DNA from: an uncultured Clostridium sp.
Lineage (GTDB): Bacteria > Bacillota > Clostridia > Peptostreptococcales > Peptostreptococcaceae
Length of the DNA: 56,169 nt
Reading direction: 5' to 3'
NCBI GenBank assembly: GCA_900557165.1
Contig: USRS01000003.1
Location: 1-56,169 of the forward strand
The notes beneath the pieces were generated by a model. It was not told where the DNA came from. It did not search any database and saw nothing but the letters and a program-made list of their open reading frames with translations. Below are positions 8,175 through 16,316 of this stretch, one piece after another. A program made the translations under genes and the position numbers. Position 1 is the first letter of the stretch. Each line of letters begins with the position of its first letter.

Positions 8175-8982
8175 AACATTTTATAGGTATTTGGATTTCT
8201 GTAATAAATTCATCTTTATTTTCTGTTTCATGAATATCTATTTTATAAATTTCCATTGGATTACCTGTTATTATTAATTTATTTTCTTCGATAAAATCAA
8301 ATATATGTTGGATATGTTCTTTATTATTTGTATAGTCACCACTATAAGTTAGTGTTACATAATATCCTTCTTCAAATACTATATTATATTCCTCAGCATC
8401 ATCTTTTAACAAACAAAATACAGATTCATAATCTGTTGTTATACCATTTTCAAGAGAATTCATATCAAAAATAGAACCCACATTGTTATTTCCAAATATT
8501 CCAAATTTATTCCCATGATCTTTTTGTAATTTTTGAATTAATAAATCAAAATCTTCATCACGTTTGATTTTTCCATTTAAAACTAAACCTTTTCTTCTTT
8601 TTAAATAAACAAGTTCTATATTATTTAAATTAGAATTTTTTGTAGTTTTTTCTATGGATTCCATTCGTTTTCTCATATTTTCTTTTTGTTTTAGTAATTT
8701 TAATATTTGATCATCCAATAAAGTTATTCCATCATTAAGTAATTTATTAGTAGATTTTAAATCTCTATTTTCTAAATACTCTTTAATCATTTTAAAAGAG
8801 AAGCCTAAACTCTTTAATTCTTTTATTAAATTAAGTCTCCAAATATCAGAAACACTATAAAGTCTGTATCCATTATCCTCTCTAGTAGGTTCAATAATTC
8901 CCAGCTTCTCATAATACATAAGGGAATCTCTACTCATATCATACATCTCAGATATTTCTCCAATTTTGTAATAATCTTTCAT
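8173..8982 (-). CDS. MerR-family regulator with GyrI-like effector domain
   Basis: A 269-residue transcription regulator of the BmrR type. The N-terminal winged helix (about residues 5-70) contains YKIGEISEMYDMSRDSLMYYEKLGII, the classic MerR pattern split here by family variation; a coiled-coil linker follows (about 75-120) and a GyrI/BmrR-like ligand pocket fills the rest. It is divergent from a MATE efflux gene whose promoter has the 19-base spacer and dyad typical of MerR targets, so it very probably senses a toxic, perhaps cationic, compound and activates that pump. No metal-binding cysteines are seen, which argues against a metal sensor. Confidence 0.88.
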   Translation of the reverse strand: MKDYYKIGEISEMYDMSRDSLMYYEKLGIIEPTREDNGYRLYSVSDIWRLNLIKELKSLGFSFKMIKEYLENRDLKSTNKLLNDGITLLDDQILKLLKQKENMRKRMESIEKTTKNSNLNNIELVYLKRRKGLVLNGKIKRDEDFDLLIQKLQKDHGNKFGIFGNNNVGSIFDMNSLENGITTDYESVFCLLKDDAEEYNIVFEEGYYVTLTYSGDYTNNKEHIQHIFDFIEENKLIITGNPMEIYKIDIHETENKDEFITEIQIPIKC

Positions 8983-9071
8983 TTTTGCTCCTTTTTTAAT
9001 ACGTACTGAAATATATTATTTCATAAAGAAAATAATTTTTCAAGAAATTTAAAAAATATTTACTCATTTTA

Positions 9072-9102
9072 TTGACCTTAGTATTATACCAGGCTTTAAG
9101 AT
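9072..9102 (+). promoter_or_regulatory. MerR-type promoter/operator of the MATE gene
   Basis: TTGACC (9072-9077) and TAAGAT (9097-9102) are separated by exactly 19 bases. The spacer carries an imperfect dyad centred near 9085 (CCT..GTAT-T-ATAC..AGG). Overlong spacers with a central dyad are the signature of promoters twisted into shape by MerR activators, and the adjacent divergent gene encodes such a protein. Confidence 0.75.
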
Positions 9103-9123
9103 ATAAATATAAGGAGTGATAAA

Positions 9124-10485
9124 ATGAACAAAAATTTATTCAAACAATTTCTAAGGTATTTATGTCCTTCTGTCATGGCCATGTGGGTGTTTTCCCTTTA
9201 TACAATAGTTGATGGTATATTTGTTAGCAAAGGTGTTGGAGAGTTAGCTCTTGCATCTGTTAATATTTCCATGCCTTTTATTAATTTTGTATTTGCCCTA
9301 TCTGTATTATTTTCCACAGGTTCATCTACTATAATAGCCATCTACCTTGGAAAAAAAGATTTCGAAAAGGCAAGTGAGACATTTACTTTAAACTTATTTA
9401 CAATTATTACCATATCCATAATAATTACAATTACATCTTTAATAGGCTTAAATTTTTTATCAAAAATTCTAGGTGCAACACCTGATACTATAAATTATGT
9501 TAAGGATTATTTATTTATAATATCTTTATTTAATATATTTTTCATTGTATCTTATTCTTTAGAAGTAATAGTTAAAGCTGATGGTTTCCCAATCCTTGCC
9601 ACTGTAGGTGTTATAATATCAGCTATAACTAATATTTTTTTAGATTATATTTTTGTTATAAAATTTGGATATGGAGTAAAGGGAGCTGCTTTTGCCACTG
9701 GTATAGCACAAGTATTATCTACAATATTTTTCTTAAGTCATTTTCTAAGAAAAAAATCAAATTTAAAACTTGTAAAATTTAAATTTGATTTTAAAACAAT
9801 AGGAAAAATAATATCTTTAGGCTTTCCTGATTGTACTTCTGAATTAAGTGTTGGTTTAGTTACAATTTTATTTAATCAAAGTTTGATGAGATTTATTGGT
9901 CAAGATGCTTTAATTTCTTATAGTGTTATTTGTTATATTAATACTTTAGTATCTATGACTATGGTTGGTATTACTCAAGGTGTCCAGCCTTTAATTAGTT
10001 TTAATTTTGGAGCTAGAGAAAGTGAAAATGTAAATAGTTTATTTAAAATGGGAATTAAAACCATATGTATTACTGCAATAACTGTATTTACATTATGCTT
10101 GTTATTTGCCAACAATATTACTGCATTATTTATAGATACAAAAGAAGTTCAACTATTTAACTCAACAGTATCTGTATTTAAATTATATTCATTTTCTTTC
10201 TTATTTTTAGGATTTAATTTAATCATTTCTGGATTTTTTGTTGCCATTGATAAACCTATCTGCTCTGCAATTATATCTCTTGGTAGAAGTTTAGTTTTAG
10301 TTGTAATTAGTTTATTTGTACTTACAAAATTATTTGGTGGAGATGGCATTTGGGTTACAACTGATGTATCTGAATTTATAACTTTAATTATATCTTTAAG
10401 TTTATTATTTAAATTCTTTAAAGAAGAAAAAAAGAAAGTTAAAGATAAATCATCTGATGTTCTTGAAAATCCTTTTATTCAATAA
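9124..10485 (+). CDS. MATE-family multidrug efflux transporter
   Basis: A 453-residue membrane protein with about twelve hydrophobic segments in two homologous halves, the layout of MATE exporters that expel drugs or cationic compounds in exchange for Na+ or H+. The opening helix has FSLYTIVDGIFVSKGVG, as in MepA/DinF-type members. A GGAG site precedes the ATG. The promoter is MerR-type and the divergent regulator is the likely controller. A perfect inverted repeat ends the gene. The transported compound is not known. Confidence 0.92.
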   Translation: MNKNLFKQFLRYLCPSVMAMWVFSLYTIVDGIFVSKGVGELALASVNISMPFINFVFALSVLFSTGSSTIIAIYLGKKDFEKASETFTLNLFTIITISIIITITSLIGLNFLSKILGATPDTINYVKDYLFIISLFNIFFIVSYSLEVIVKADGFPILATVGVIISAITNIFLDYIFVIKFGYGVKGAAFATGIAQVLSTIFFLSHFLRKKSNLKLVKFKFDFKTIGKIISLGFPDCTSELSVGLVTILFNQSLMRFIGQDALISYSVICYINTLVSMTMVGITQGVQPLISFNFGARESENVNSLFKMGIKTICITAITVFTLCLLFANNITALFIDTKEVQLFNSTVSVFKLYSFSFLFLGFNLIISGFFVAIDKPICSAIISLGRSLVLVVISLFVLTKLFGGDGIWVTTDVSEFITLIISLSLLFKFFKEEKKKVKDKSSDVLENPFIQ

Positions 10486-10490
10486 TATTA

Positions 10491-10526
10491 AAAAATACCT
10501 TTGAGCTAATTTCAAAGGTATTTTTT
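10491..10526. terminator. Bidirectional terminator between MATE and ferredoxin genes
   Basis: The stem AAAAATACCTTTGA (10491-10504) pairs with 10512-10525 and is flanked by A and T runs, so it can end both convergent transcripts. Confidence 0.85.
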
Positions 10527-10529
10527 CAT

Positions 10530-10724
10530 TTAATTATCTTTTAAATTAATGGCTGAAACAGGACATTCATCTCTGCCCCTTGTAGCTTTATTCTTTTCAT
10601 TTTCTGGAATATTATCATTAATAGCAGTAGCTTTCCCATCATTATCCATAAAATATACACTAGGACAAACACTTACACAATGTTTGCAAGCTACGCAATT
10701 ATCTTTATCAACATATGCTCTCAT
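10530..10724 (-). CDS. [4Fe-4S] ferredoxin, single cluster
   Basis: A 64-residue electron carrier of the monocluster type found in Thermotoga and clostridia. Cys10, Cys13, Cys16 and distant Cys54 (in CPVSAI) fit the four cluster ligands; Cys20 in the CxxCxxCxxxCP motif is the extra residue that in relatives pairs in a disulfide with a second cysteine, which is missing here. It lies 13 bases after a second, very similar ferredoxin gene, so the two look like a tandem duplication and probably share a transcript. Confidence 0.9.
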   Translation of the reverse strand: MRAYVDKDNCVACKHCVSVCPSVYFMDNDGKATAINDNIPENEKNKATRGRDECPVSAINLKDN

Positions 10725-10737
10725 AATTTATTCCTTT

Positions 10738-10932
10738 CTAGTCTTCGTCTAAGTCGATAGCATCAACCGGACAGCTTTCTTCAGCTTGTTTTGCTTTTCC
10801 TAGTATATCCTTTGGAATTTCTCCATCTATAGCATGAGCTATTCCACCATCAGTCATATGAAAAACTTCTGGACATACTTCTGGGCATGTTCCACATCCT
10901 ATACAAGTTTCATCATCTACATAAGCTTTCAT
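10738..10932 (-). CDS. [4Fe-4S] ferredoxin, single cluster (tandem copy)
   Basis: A 64-residue ferredoxin with the same ligand spacing as its neighbour (Cys10, 13, 16 and 54) and CIGCGTCPEVCPEVF near the start. It is more acidic than the downstream copy, so the pair may serve different redox partners. A GGAGG-type ribosome binding site precedes ATG. It follows pyrG on the same strand with a 69-base gap; co-transcription is possible but there may be a promoter in the gap. Confidence 0.9.
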   Translation of the reverse strand: MKAYVDDETCIGCGTCPEVCPEVFHMTDGGIAHAIDGEIPKDILGKAKQAEESCPVDAIDLDED

Positions 10933-11001
10933 TACAATACCTCCATAATTTTCTATATATGCTTATATAGTTCCCTTTTTGCTATTCAATATTCCATAAA
11001 A

Positions 11002-12597
11002 TTATTTATTTACTGTTGCTTTAATAAATCCTTTTATTATAGGATTTGCTCTATTTGGTCTACTTTTAAATTCTGGATGATATTGTACTCCTACAAAAAA
11101 ATCATTATTTGGTATTTCAACAGCTTCAACTAATTTTTCATCTGGAGAAGTTCCTCCTATTATCATTCCCTTATCTATAAATTTTTCTTTATATTTATTG
11201 TTAAACTCATATCTATGACGATGTCTTTCGCTAATATTTAATTTCCCATAGGATAGCTCCATTATAGTATTTGGTTTTATTTTACATGGATAAGCACCTA
11301 ATCTCATAGTTCCACCCAAGGGTATATTTCCATACTGATCAATCATCAAATCTATAACAGGGTATAAAGTAAACTTATCAAATTCTGTAGAATTTGCATT
11401 TGTCATTTTCAAAACGTTTCTAGCAAATTCAATAACTGCAATTTGCATACCAAGGCAAATACCTAAATAAGGTATATTATTTAATCTTGCATAATTAGCT
11501 GCACAAATCATACCTTCTATTCCTCTATCTCCAAATCCTCCTGGAATTAATATGCCATCACAATCACTTAAAATTTTATTTGCACTTTTATAATTCACAG
11601 ACTCTGCATCTACCCATTTTATTTTTATATTTGCACCATTTTCATATCCTGCATGAGACAAGGCTTCTACTACTGATAAATATGCATCATGAAGTTTTAT
11701 ATATTTTCCCACTAAACCTATAGTTACTGTTTTATCTATATTTTTAACTCTTTCAAGCATTTCTTCCCAATCGCTTAAATCACTTTTATCAGATTTTATA
11801 TTCAATTCTCTACATACAATTTCACAAAATCCTTGTTTTTCTAGCATTATTGGCACTTCATATAATATATCTATAGTTTTGTTTTCGATTACACAGTCTT
11901 TTTTTACATTACAAAATAATGAAATTTTTTGTTTTATAGAATCGTCAATTGGTTCTTCTGATCTAGTTACTATAATATTTGGCATGATTCCAAGAGATTG
12001 GAGTTGCTTAACTGAATGTTGTGTTGGTTTTGATTTGTGTTCACCAGAACTTTTTATATAAGGTACTAAAGTCACATGTATAAAAAGACAATTTTCCCTT
12101 CCCATTTCTAAAGATACTTGTCTTATAGCTTCCATAAAAGGCTGACTTTCTATATCTCCTACAGTACCTCCTATTTCAGTTATAACTACATCTGATTTGC
12201 TTTTTTGACCTACACTATAAATAAAATTTTTTATTTCGTTGGTAATATGAGGAATAACTTGTACTGTTTCTCCTAAATATTCACCTTTTCTTTCTTTGTT
12301 TAAGATATTCCAATATACTTTCCCTGTCGTTAAGTTGGAATATTTATTTAAATTTTCATCAATAAATCTCTCATAATGACCTAAATCTAAGTCTGTCTCA
12401 GCACCATCTTCCGTTACAAAAACTTCCCCATGTTGATAAGGACTCATAGTTCCTGGATCCACATTTATATATGGGTCTAGTTTTTGGGCTATAACTTTTA
12501 ACCCTCTAGCTTTTAATAATCGTCCCAAAGAAGCTGCTGTTATTCCCTTTCCCAGTCCTGATACTACTCCTCCTGTTACAAATATAAATTTAGTCAT
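11002..12597 (-). CDS. pyrG: CTP synthase
   Basis: CTP synthase makes CTP from UTP, ATP and glutamine in the cytoplasm. The 531-residue product has the normal two domains: an N-terminal synthetase with the ATP loop [17 protein letters not shown], and a C-terminal glutamine amidotransferase with the catalytic cysteine in GICLGMQ and the His-Glu pair in QYHPEF. It lies 21 bases downstream of the ANTAR regulator gene on the same strand, so both may be one transcript and both concern glutamine use. No pyrG-style slippage leader (GGGC start) is evident in front of it. Confidence 0.97.
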   Translation of the reverse strand: MTKFIFVTGGVVSGLGKGITAASLGRLLKARGLKVIAQKLDPYINVDPGTMSPYQHGEVFVTEDGAETDLDLGHYERFIDENLNKYSNLTTGKVYWNILNKERKGEYLGETVQVIPHITNEIKNFIYSVGQKSKSDVVITEIGGTVGDIESQPFMEAIRQVSLEMGRENCLFIHVTLVPYIKSSGEHKSKPTQHSVKQLQSLGIMPNIIVTRSEEPIDDSIKQKISLFCNVKKDCVIENKTIDILYEVPIMLEKQGFCEIVCRELNIKSDKSDLSDWEEMLERVKNIDKTVTIGLVGKYIKLHDAYLSVVEALSHAGYENGANIKIKWVDAESVNYKSANKILSDCDGILIPGGFGDRGIEGMICAANYARLNNIPYLGICLGMQIAVIEFARNVLKMTNANSTEFDKFTLYPVIDLMIDQYGNIPLGGTMRLGAYPCKIKPNTIMELSYGKLNISERHRHRYEFNNKYKEKFIDKGMIIGGTSPDEKLVEAVEIPNNDFFVGVQYHPEFKSRPNRANPIIKGFIKATVNK

Positions 12598-12618
12598 AAA
12601 TTTTCCCCCCTATAAATA

Positions 12619-13185
12619 TTAATTTTCATAAATTTTCAAAATACTTTTAGCCACTTCAACTTTTGTAATTCTCAAATCCATTGCTTGTTTTTCAATATAT
12701 TTATGAGATTCATCTTCACTCATATTTAAATATTCCACTAAAGTTATTTTTGCTCTATCAATTAATTTAATATCACTTATTGTTTTTTTCAATTTTTTAT
12801 TCTCATTAATAATAAAATTATATCTTCTTCTATGGATTATATATGCATTTATAATTTTTATGAATAAAAATTTATTTATAGGTTTTTCCATAACATATAT
12901 TCCACTTTCTTCAATTTTGTATAATTGATTTTTATCCTCATTTTTTACAATAAGAATAATATCACTATTCGTATTTTGGCTAATAAATTTTGCTAAACGT
13001 TCCCCATAATCATCTCTTAGAGGGGCATTAATTATAATTAAATCAAAATTATTATTTTTTATAATTTCTCTGCATAATACACCCTTGTCAACAGATGATA
13101 TATCATATTTCCCTGCCGATTTAACTATATCAATTAATAATTCTTTACTTTTTTGAGAGCTTGATACTATTAGAATTTGTTCCAT
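12619..13185 (-). CDS. ANTAR-domain RNA-binding antitermination regulator
   Basis: A 188-residue regulator of the NitR/NasR kind, related to the factor encoded beside glnA in solventogenic clostridia. I start at ATG 13185, with AAAGGG about eight bases upstream; a GTG nine bases earlier would bury that site. The first 115 residues look like a receiver domain, but the usual phosphorylated Asp on strand three appears as Asn (LIIINAPL), so control by phosphorylation is doubtful. The last 60 residues form the ANTAR three-helix domain (AKITLVEYLNMSEDES, then IEKQAMDLR). Divergent from glutamine synthetase III, whose leader holds an ANTAR-like hairpin: the likely target. Confidence 0.88.
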   Translation of the reverse strand: MEQILIVSSSQKSKELLIDIVKSAGKYDISSVDKGVLCREIIKNNNFDLIIINAPLRDDYGERLAKFISQNTNSDIILIVKNEDKNQLYKIEESGIYVMEKPINKFLFIKIINAYIIHRRRYNFIINENKKLKKTISDIKLIDRAKITLVEYLNMSEDESHKYIEKQAMDLRITKVEVAKSILKIYEN

Positions 13186-13400
13186 AAAAATCACCCTTTA
13201 AAGACGAAAGTAACTTCATTTGTGTCGCAAAGGCATCCTCCCTTAATCAAATTTAAATTTATTTGCTACAATAAAAAAAGAGTCACTCATAAAAGAATGA
13301 AAGTATACTTGCTTAACATCCTTAAATAAATACTCTTACTTTCACATAAATTTCAAAGTTATTTTTGTATTCATCTTTGAATCATATTTTATTTAGTAAA

Positions 13401-13429
13401 ATTTTACAGCTCATCTTATATTATGTCAA
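13401..13429 (-). promoter_or_regulatory. Sigma-A promoter of the ANTAR regulator gene
   Basis: Read on the minus strand, TTGACA (13424-13429) and TAAAAT (13401-13406) are 17 bases apart, a near-consensus housekeeping promoter. It predicts a leader of about 210 bases before the ANTAR start codon, long enough for RNA-based control. Confidence 0.72.
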
Positions 13430-13462
13430 ACACTTTTTATCAAAAATATTTTTTAAGTTTTG

Positions 13463-13491
13463 TTGACATTTTAGAAGTTTAGCACTACAAT
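13463..13491 (+). promoter_or_regulatory. Sigma-A promoter of glutamine synthetase III
   Basis: TTGACA (13463-13468) and TACAAT (13486-13491) lie 17 bases apart. Transcription should begin near 13498, giving a leader of about 107 bases that contains the ANTAR hairpin and the terminator. Confidence 0.78.
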
Positions 13492-13509
13492 TTTTTCTAT
13501 AATTATTTA

Positions 13510-13525
13510 ACAGCAAAGGCGCTGT
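13510..13525 (+). promoter_or_regulatory. ANTAR-type hexaloop hairpin in the glutamine synthetase leader
   Basis: The stem ACAGC (13510-13514) pairs with GCTGT (13521-13525) around the six-base loop AAAGGC. ANTAR target hairpins have a six-base loop with A at position 1 and G at position 4, as here. Loop and 3' arm overlap the 5' arm of the terminator, so this hairpin and the terminator exclude each other. Confidence 0.72.
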
Positions 13526-13555
13526 AGGATTTACCTACTGCGCCTTTCTTTATTT
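13515..13555 (+). terminator. Attenuator terminator before glutamine synthetase III
   Basis: AAAGGCGC (13515-13522) pairs with GCGCCTTT (13540-13547) and, past a T-T mismatch, GTAGG (13524-13528) pairs with CCTAC (13534-13538); a T-rich run follows. It lies in the leader, 50 bases before the gene it controls, so it is an attenuator rather than a gene-end signal. Confidence 0.85.
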
Positions 13556-13604
13556 TTAGCAATAAATTTTATATTTTATTCAATAAATAAAAGGGGGAAA
13601 TTTT

Positions 13605-15695
13605 ATGGAAAGATTATCAAAAATATTTGGAAGTTTAGTTTTTAATGATAATGTAATGAAAGAAAGATTACCAAAAGATATTTACAACACATTAAAAAAT
13701 ACTATACATCAAGGTAAACCAATAGATATAAAAATCGCCAATGTTGTTGCCAATACAATGAAAGATTGGGCCATAGAAAATGGAGCTACACATTTTACTC
13801 ATTGGTTCCAACCAATGACTGGAATTACTGCAGAAAAACACGATAGTTTTATATCTCCAACACCTGATGGAAATGTTATTATGGAGTTTTCAGGAAAAGA
13901 ATTAATTAAAGGTGAACCAGATGGCTCATCATTTCCATCTGGAGGACTTAGAAGTACTTTTGAAGCTAGAGGGTATACTGTATGGGACCCAACATCTTAC
14001 GCTTTTATAAGAGATACTACTTTATGCATACCAACTGCATTTTGTTCTTATTCTGGTCAATCTCTAGATAAGAAGACTCCTCTTCTAAAATCTATGGAAG
14101 CACTGAATAAAACAGCTGTTAGACTTTTAAATTTACTTGGATATGATGATGTAACAAGAGTTATAACTACTGTTGGTCCAGAGCAAGAATATTTTTTAAT
14201 AGATAAAAAACTTTATGAAAAAAGAATGGATTTAAAATTCTGTAATAGAACTTTATTTGGTGCAAGACCTCCAAAAGGTCAAGAAATGGAAGATCACTAT
14301 TTTGGTTCTATAAAACCTAGAGTAGCTGAATTTATGAAAGAACTAGATATGGAACTTTGGAAACTTGGAGTTTTATCAAAAACCAAACATAATGAAGTTG
14401 CTCCATCTCAACATGAATTAGCTCCAATTCATACTGTAACAAATGTAGCCACAGATCATAATCAAATTACAATGGATTTAATGAAAAGAATCGCTGATAA
14501 ACATGGTTTAGTTTGTTTATTACACGAAAAACCTTTTGCAGGGGTAAATGGTAGCGGTAAACATAATAACTGGTCTATGACTACTAATAAAGGTAAAAAT
14601 TTATTAGAACCAGGCAAAAAACCTTTTGAAAATAAAACATTTTTATTATTCTTATCTGCAATTATAAAAGCAGTAGATGAATATCAAGATTTACTTCGAT
14701 TATCAGTTGCTAGCGCTGGTAATGACCATAGACTTGGTGGAAATGAAGCACCTCCTGCTATAATTTCCATGTTTATTGGATCTGACTTGAAAAAAGTATT
14801 AAAATGTATAGAAAATGATTTACCTTATGATGAAGATATTTTAAGCAGAATGGATATAGATGTAGATGTTTTACCATCATTTATGAAAGATACAACTGAT
14901 AGAAACCGTACTTCACCATTTGCATTTACTGGTAATAAATTTGAATTTAGAATGCTTGGTTCTACTTGCAATATAGCTTGCCCAAATACTATATTAAATA
15001 CTATAGTTGCAAATAGTTTATGTGACTATGCAGATATACTTGAAACTAATAGTAATATAGATGAAACTATAAATCAAATAATCAAAGATACTATGAAAAA
15101 ACATTCAAGAATAATATTTAATGGCAACAACTATGCTGAAGAATGGGTTATTGAAGCTGAAAGAAGAGGTCTTTCTAATTTTAAAACTGCTGTTGATGTT
15201 CTTCCTCATTATGTTGATGAAAAAAATATAAAATTATTTGAAAAGTTTAATGTTTACACTAAAGAAGAACTTCAATCTAGATGTGACATTTTATTAGAAG
15301 AATATTCTAAAACTTTAAATATTGAAGCTTTAACTATGATTGATATGGCTAAAAAAGATATAATTCCTGCTGTTTGTTCTTATATAAAAACTTTAACTGA
15401 TACTGCTTTAAATAAAAAATCTTTAAGTGCAGAAATTGATTGTAGTTTAGAAATATCTTTAGTTAAAAAACTTTCATCTTTAAATTCTTGTTTAGATATA
15501 AAAATAGAAAAATTAAATACATCCATATTGGAAGCTAAAAATTATAGTGATCCTAAAGAAAATGCAGAATTTTATAAAGATAATATAAAAGTTCAAATGC
15601 AAGAAGTTCGTGCTATTGCTGATGAACTAGAAACAATTGTCAGCAAAGAATATTGGCCATTTCCAACATATGCAGATTTATTATTTAGTATATAA
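13605..15695 (+). CDS. glnN: Type III glutamine synthetase
   Basis: A 696-residue type III glutamine synthetase, which forms glutamine from glutamate, ammonia and ATP. Length separates it from the 440-470-residue type I enzyme. Recognisable active-site segments are [10 protein letters not shown] (metal and glutamate binding), [21 protein letters not shown] and [13 protein letters not shown]. The start has AAGGGGG eight bases upstream. It is monocistronic: own promoter, leader attenuator and downstream terminator. The divergent gene encodes an ANTAR protein that probably frees the gene from the attenuator, so expression likely follows nitrogen status. Confidence 0.96.
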   Translation: MERLSKIFGSLVFNDNVMKERLPKDIYNTLKNTIHQGKPIDIKIANVVANTMKDWAIENGATHFTHWFQPMTGITAEKHDSFISPTPDGNVIMEFSGKELIKGEPDGSSFPSGGLRSTFEARGYTVWDPTSYAFIRDTTLCIPTAFCSYSGQSLDKKTPLLKSMEALNKTAVRLLNLLGYDDVTRVITTVGPEQEYFLIDKKLYEKRMDLKFCNRTLFGARPPKGQEMEDHYFGSIKPRVAEFMKELDMELWKLGVLSKTKHNEVAPSQHELAPIHTVTNVATDHNQITMDLMKRIADKHGLVCLLHEKPFAGVNGSGKHNNWSMTTNKGKNLLEPGKKPFENKTFLLFLSAIIKAVDEYQDLLRLSVASAGNDHRLGGNEAPPAIISMFIGSDLKKVLKCIENDLPYDEDILSRMDIDVDVLPSFMKDTTDRNRTSPFAFTGNKFEFRMLGSTCNIACPNTILNTIVANSLCDYADILETNSNIDETINQIIKDTMKKHSRIIFNGNNYAEEWVIEAERRGLSNFKTAVDVLPHYVDEKNIKLFEKFNVYTKEELQSRCDILLEEYSKTLNIEALTMIDMAKKDIIPAVCSYIKTLTDTALNKKSLSAEIDCSLEISLVKKLSSLNSCLDIKIEKLNTSILEAKNYSDPKENAEFYKDNIKVQMQEVRAIADELETIVSKEYWPFPTYADLLFSI

Positions 15696-15696
15696 T

Positions 15697-15737
15697 AAAA
15701 AATCCCTTACTGTAAAAATTCCAGTGAGGGATTTTTT
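15697..15737 (+). terminator. Terminator after glutamine synthetase III
   Basis: A 16-base arm (15697-15712, core AATCCCTTACTG) pairs with 15722-15737 with one mismatch and ends in six T. Confidence 0.88.
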
Positions 15738-15784
15738 AATTTATATATTCTCCATTTATATATATTTTGAACAACAAACAAAAT

Positions 15785-15816
15785 CGTCAGACATGTAAGC
15801 GAAGTGAATTTTTATT
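15785..15816. repeat. Copy of a GACATG..GAA..GAATTTTTATT intergenic word
   Basis: The segment GACATGTAAGCGAAGTGAATTTTTATT is close to one at 33092-33116 (GACATGAACGAATTGAATTTTTTATT), both intergenic and both preceded by a GC-richer patch. They look like two decayed copies of one element; its origin is unknown. Confidence 0.4.
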
Positions 15817-16282
15817 GTATTACCAATGTTATAAGCTCTAATATGTATATAGCAATATTTCTATCAAAATATTTTATTAATTCAAAATAAACTTTGAGCT
15901 TTTCATATTTTTCATCTAAAGTTAAATTTTTACTGTTAACTTCTTCTATACAATTTACTATTTTCATTAAATTTTCTTCATCATTGACTTCATTATTTTT
16001 TAAATACACCTTTATTTGACATATCTTTTCATGTATATTTTCAAATTTTTTCTCTAATAATAACTTTTCTTTATAATCAATTAAATAATTTTTAATATTT
16101 TTTAAGTCTTTTATACTATAGTTCCAGACTACATTATTAGATTCTTCACCTATGTTTTTAATTTTACCTCTATATTTATCTTGAATTTCTTCTATAGCAA
16201 TTATTATCTCTAGGTAGTTATTTTCTTTAATTACTCTTTCACATCTTTCTAAGTCTAAATTTACATCTTTTATTATGTCCAA
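15812..16282 (-). CDS. Hypothetical protein, helical, 156 residues
   Basis: I do not recognise this protein. It is 156 residues, rich in Lys, Glu, Ile and Asn, with no signal peptide and only a moderately hydrophobic tail (about residues 133-156). Long stretches have the heptad-like spacing of a helical bundle, for example the region around EKLLLEKKFENIHEKI. The minus-strand start has a GGAGA-like site. It is the last gene of a run that includes the broken permease/CPBP gene 35 bases upstream, so it may have been part of that cassette. Confidence 0.6.
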   Translation of the reverse strand: MDIIKDVNLDLERCERVIKENNYLEIIIAIEEIQDKYRGKIKNIGEESNNVVWNYSIKDLKNIKNYLIDYKEKLLLEKKFENIHEKICQIKVYLKNNEVNDEENLMKIVNCIEEVNSKNLTLDEKYEKLKVYFELIKYFDRNIAIYILELITLVIQ

Positions 16283-16316
16283 CTACTTCATCTCCTTTGT
16301 TCATTTATTATAACAG

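Noticed and set aside
13185..13260. Upstream ORF (24 codons) overlapping the ANTAR start
   Set aside because: An ATG exists but its nearest GGGAGG is about 20 bases away, too far, and the frame simply runs into the ANTAR gene out of phase.
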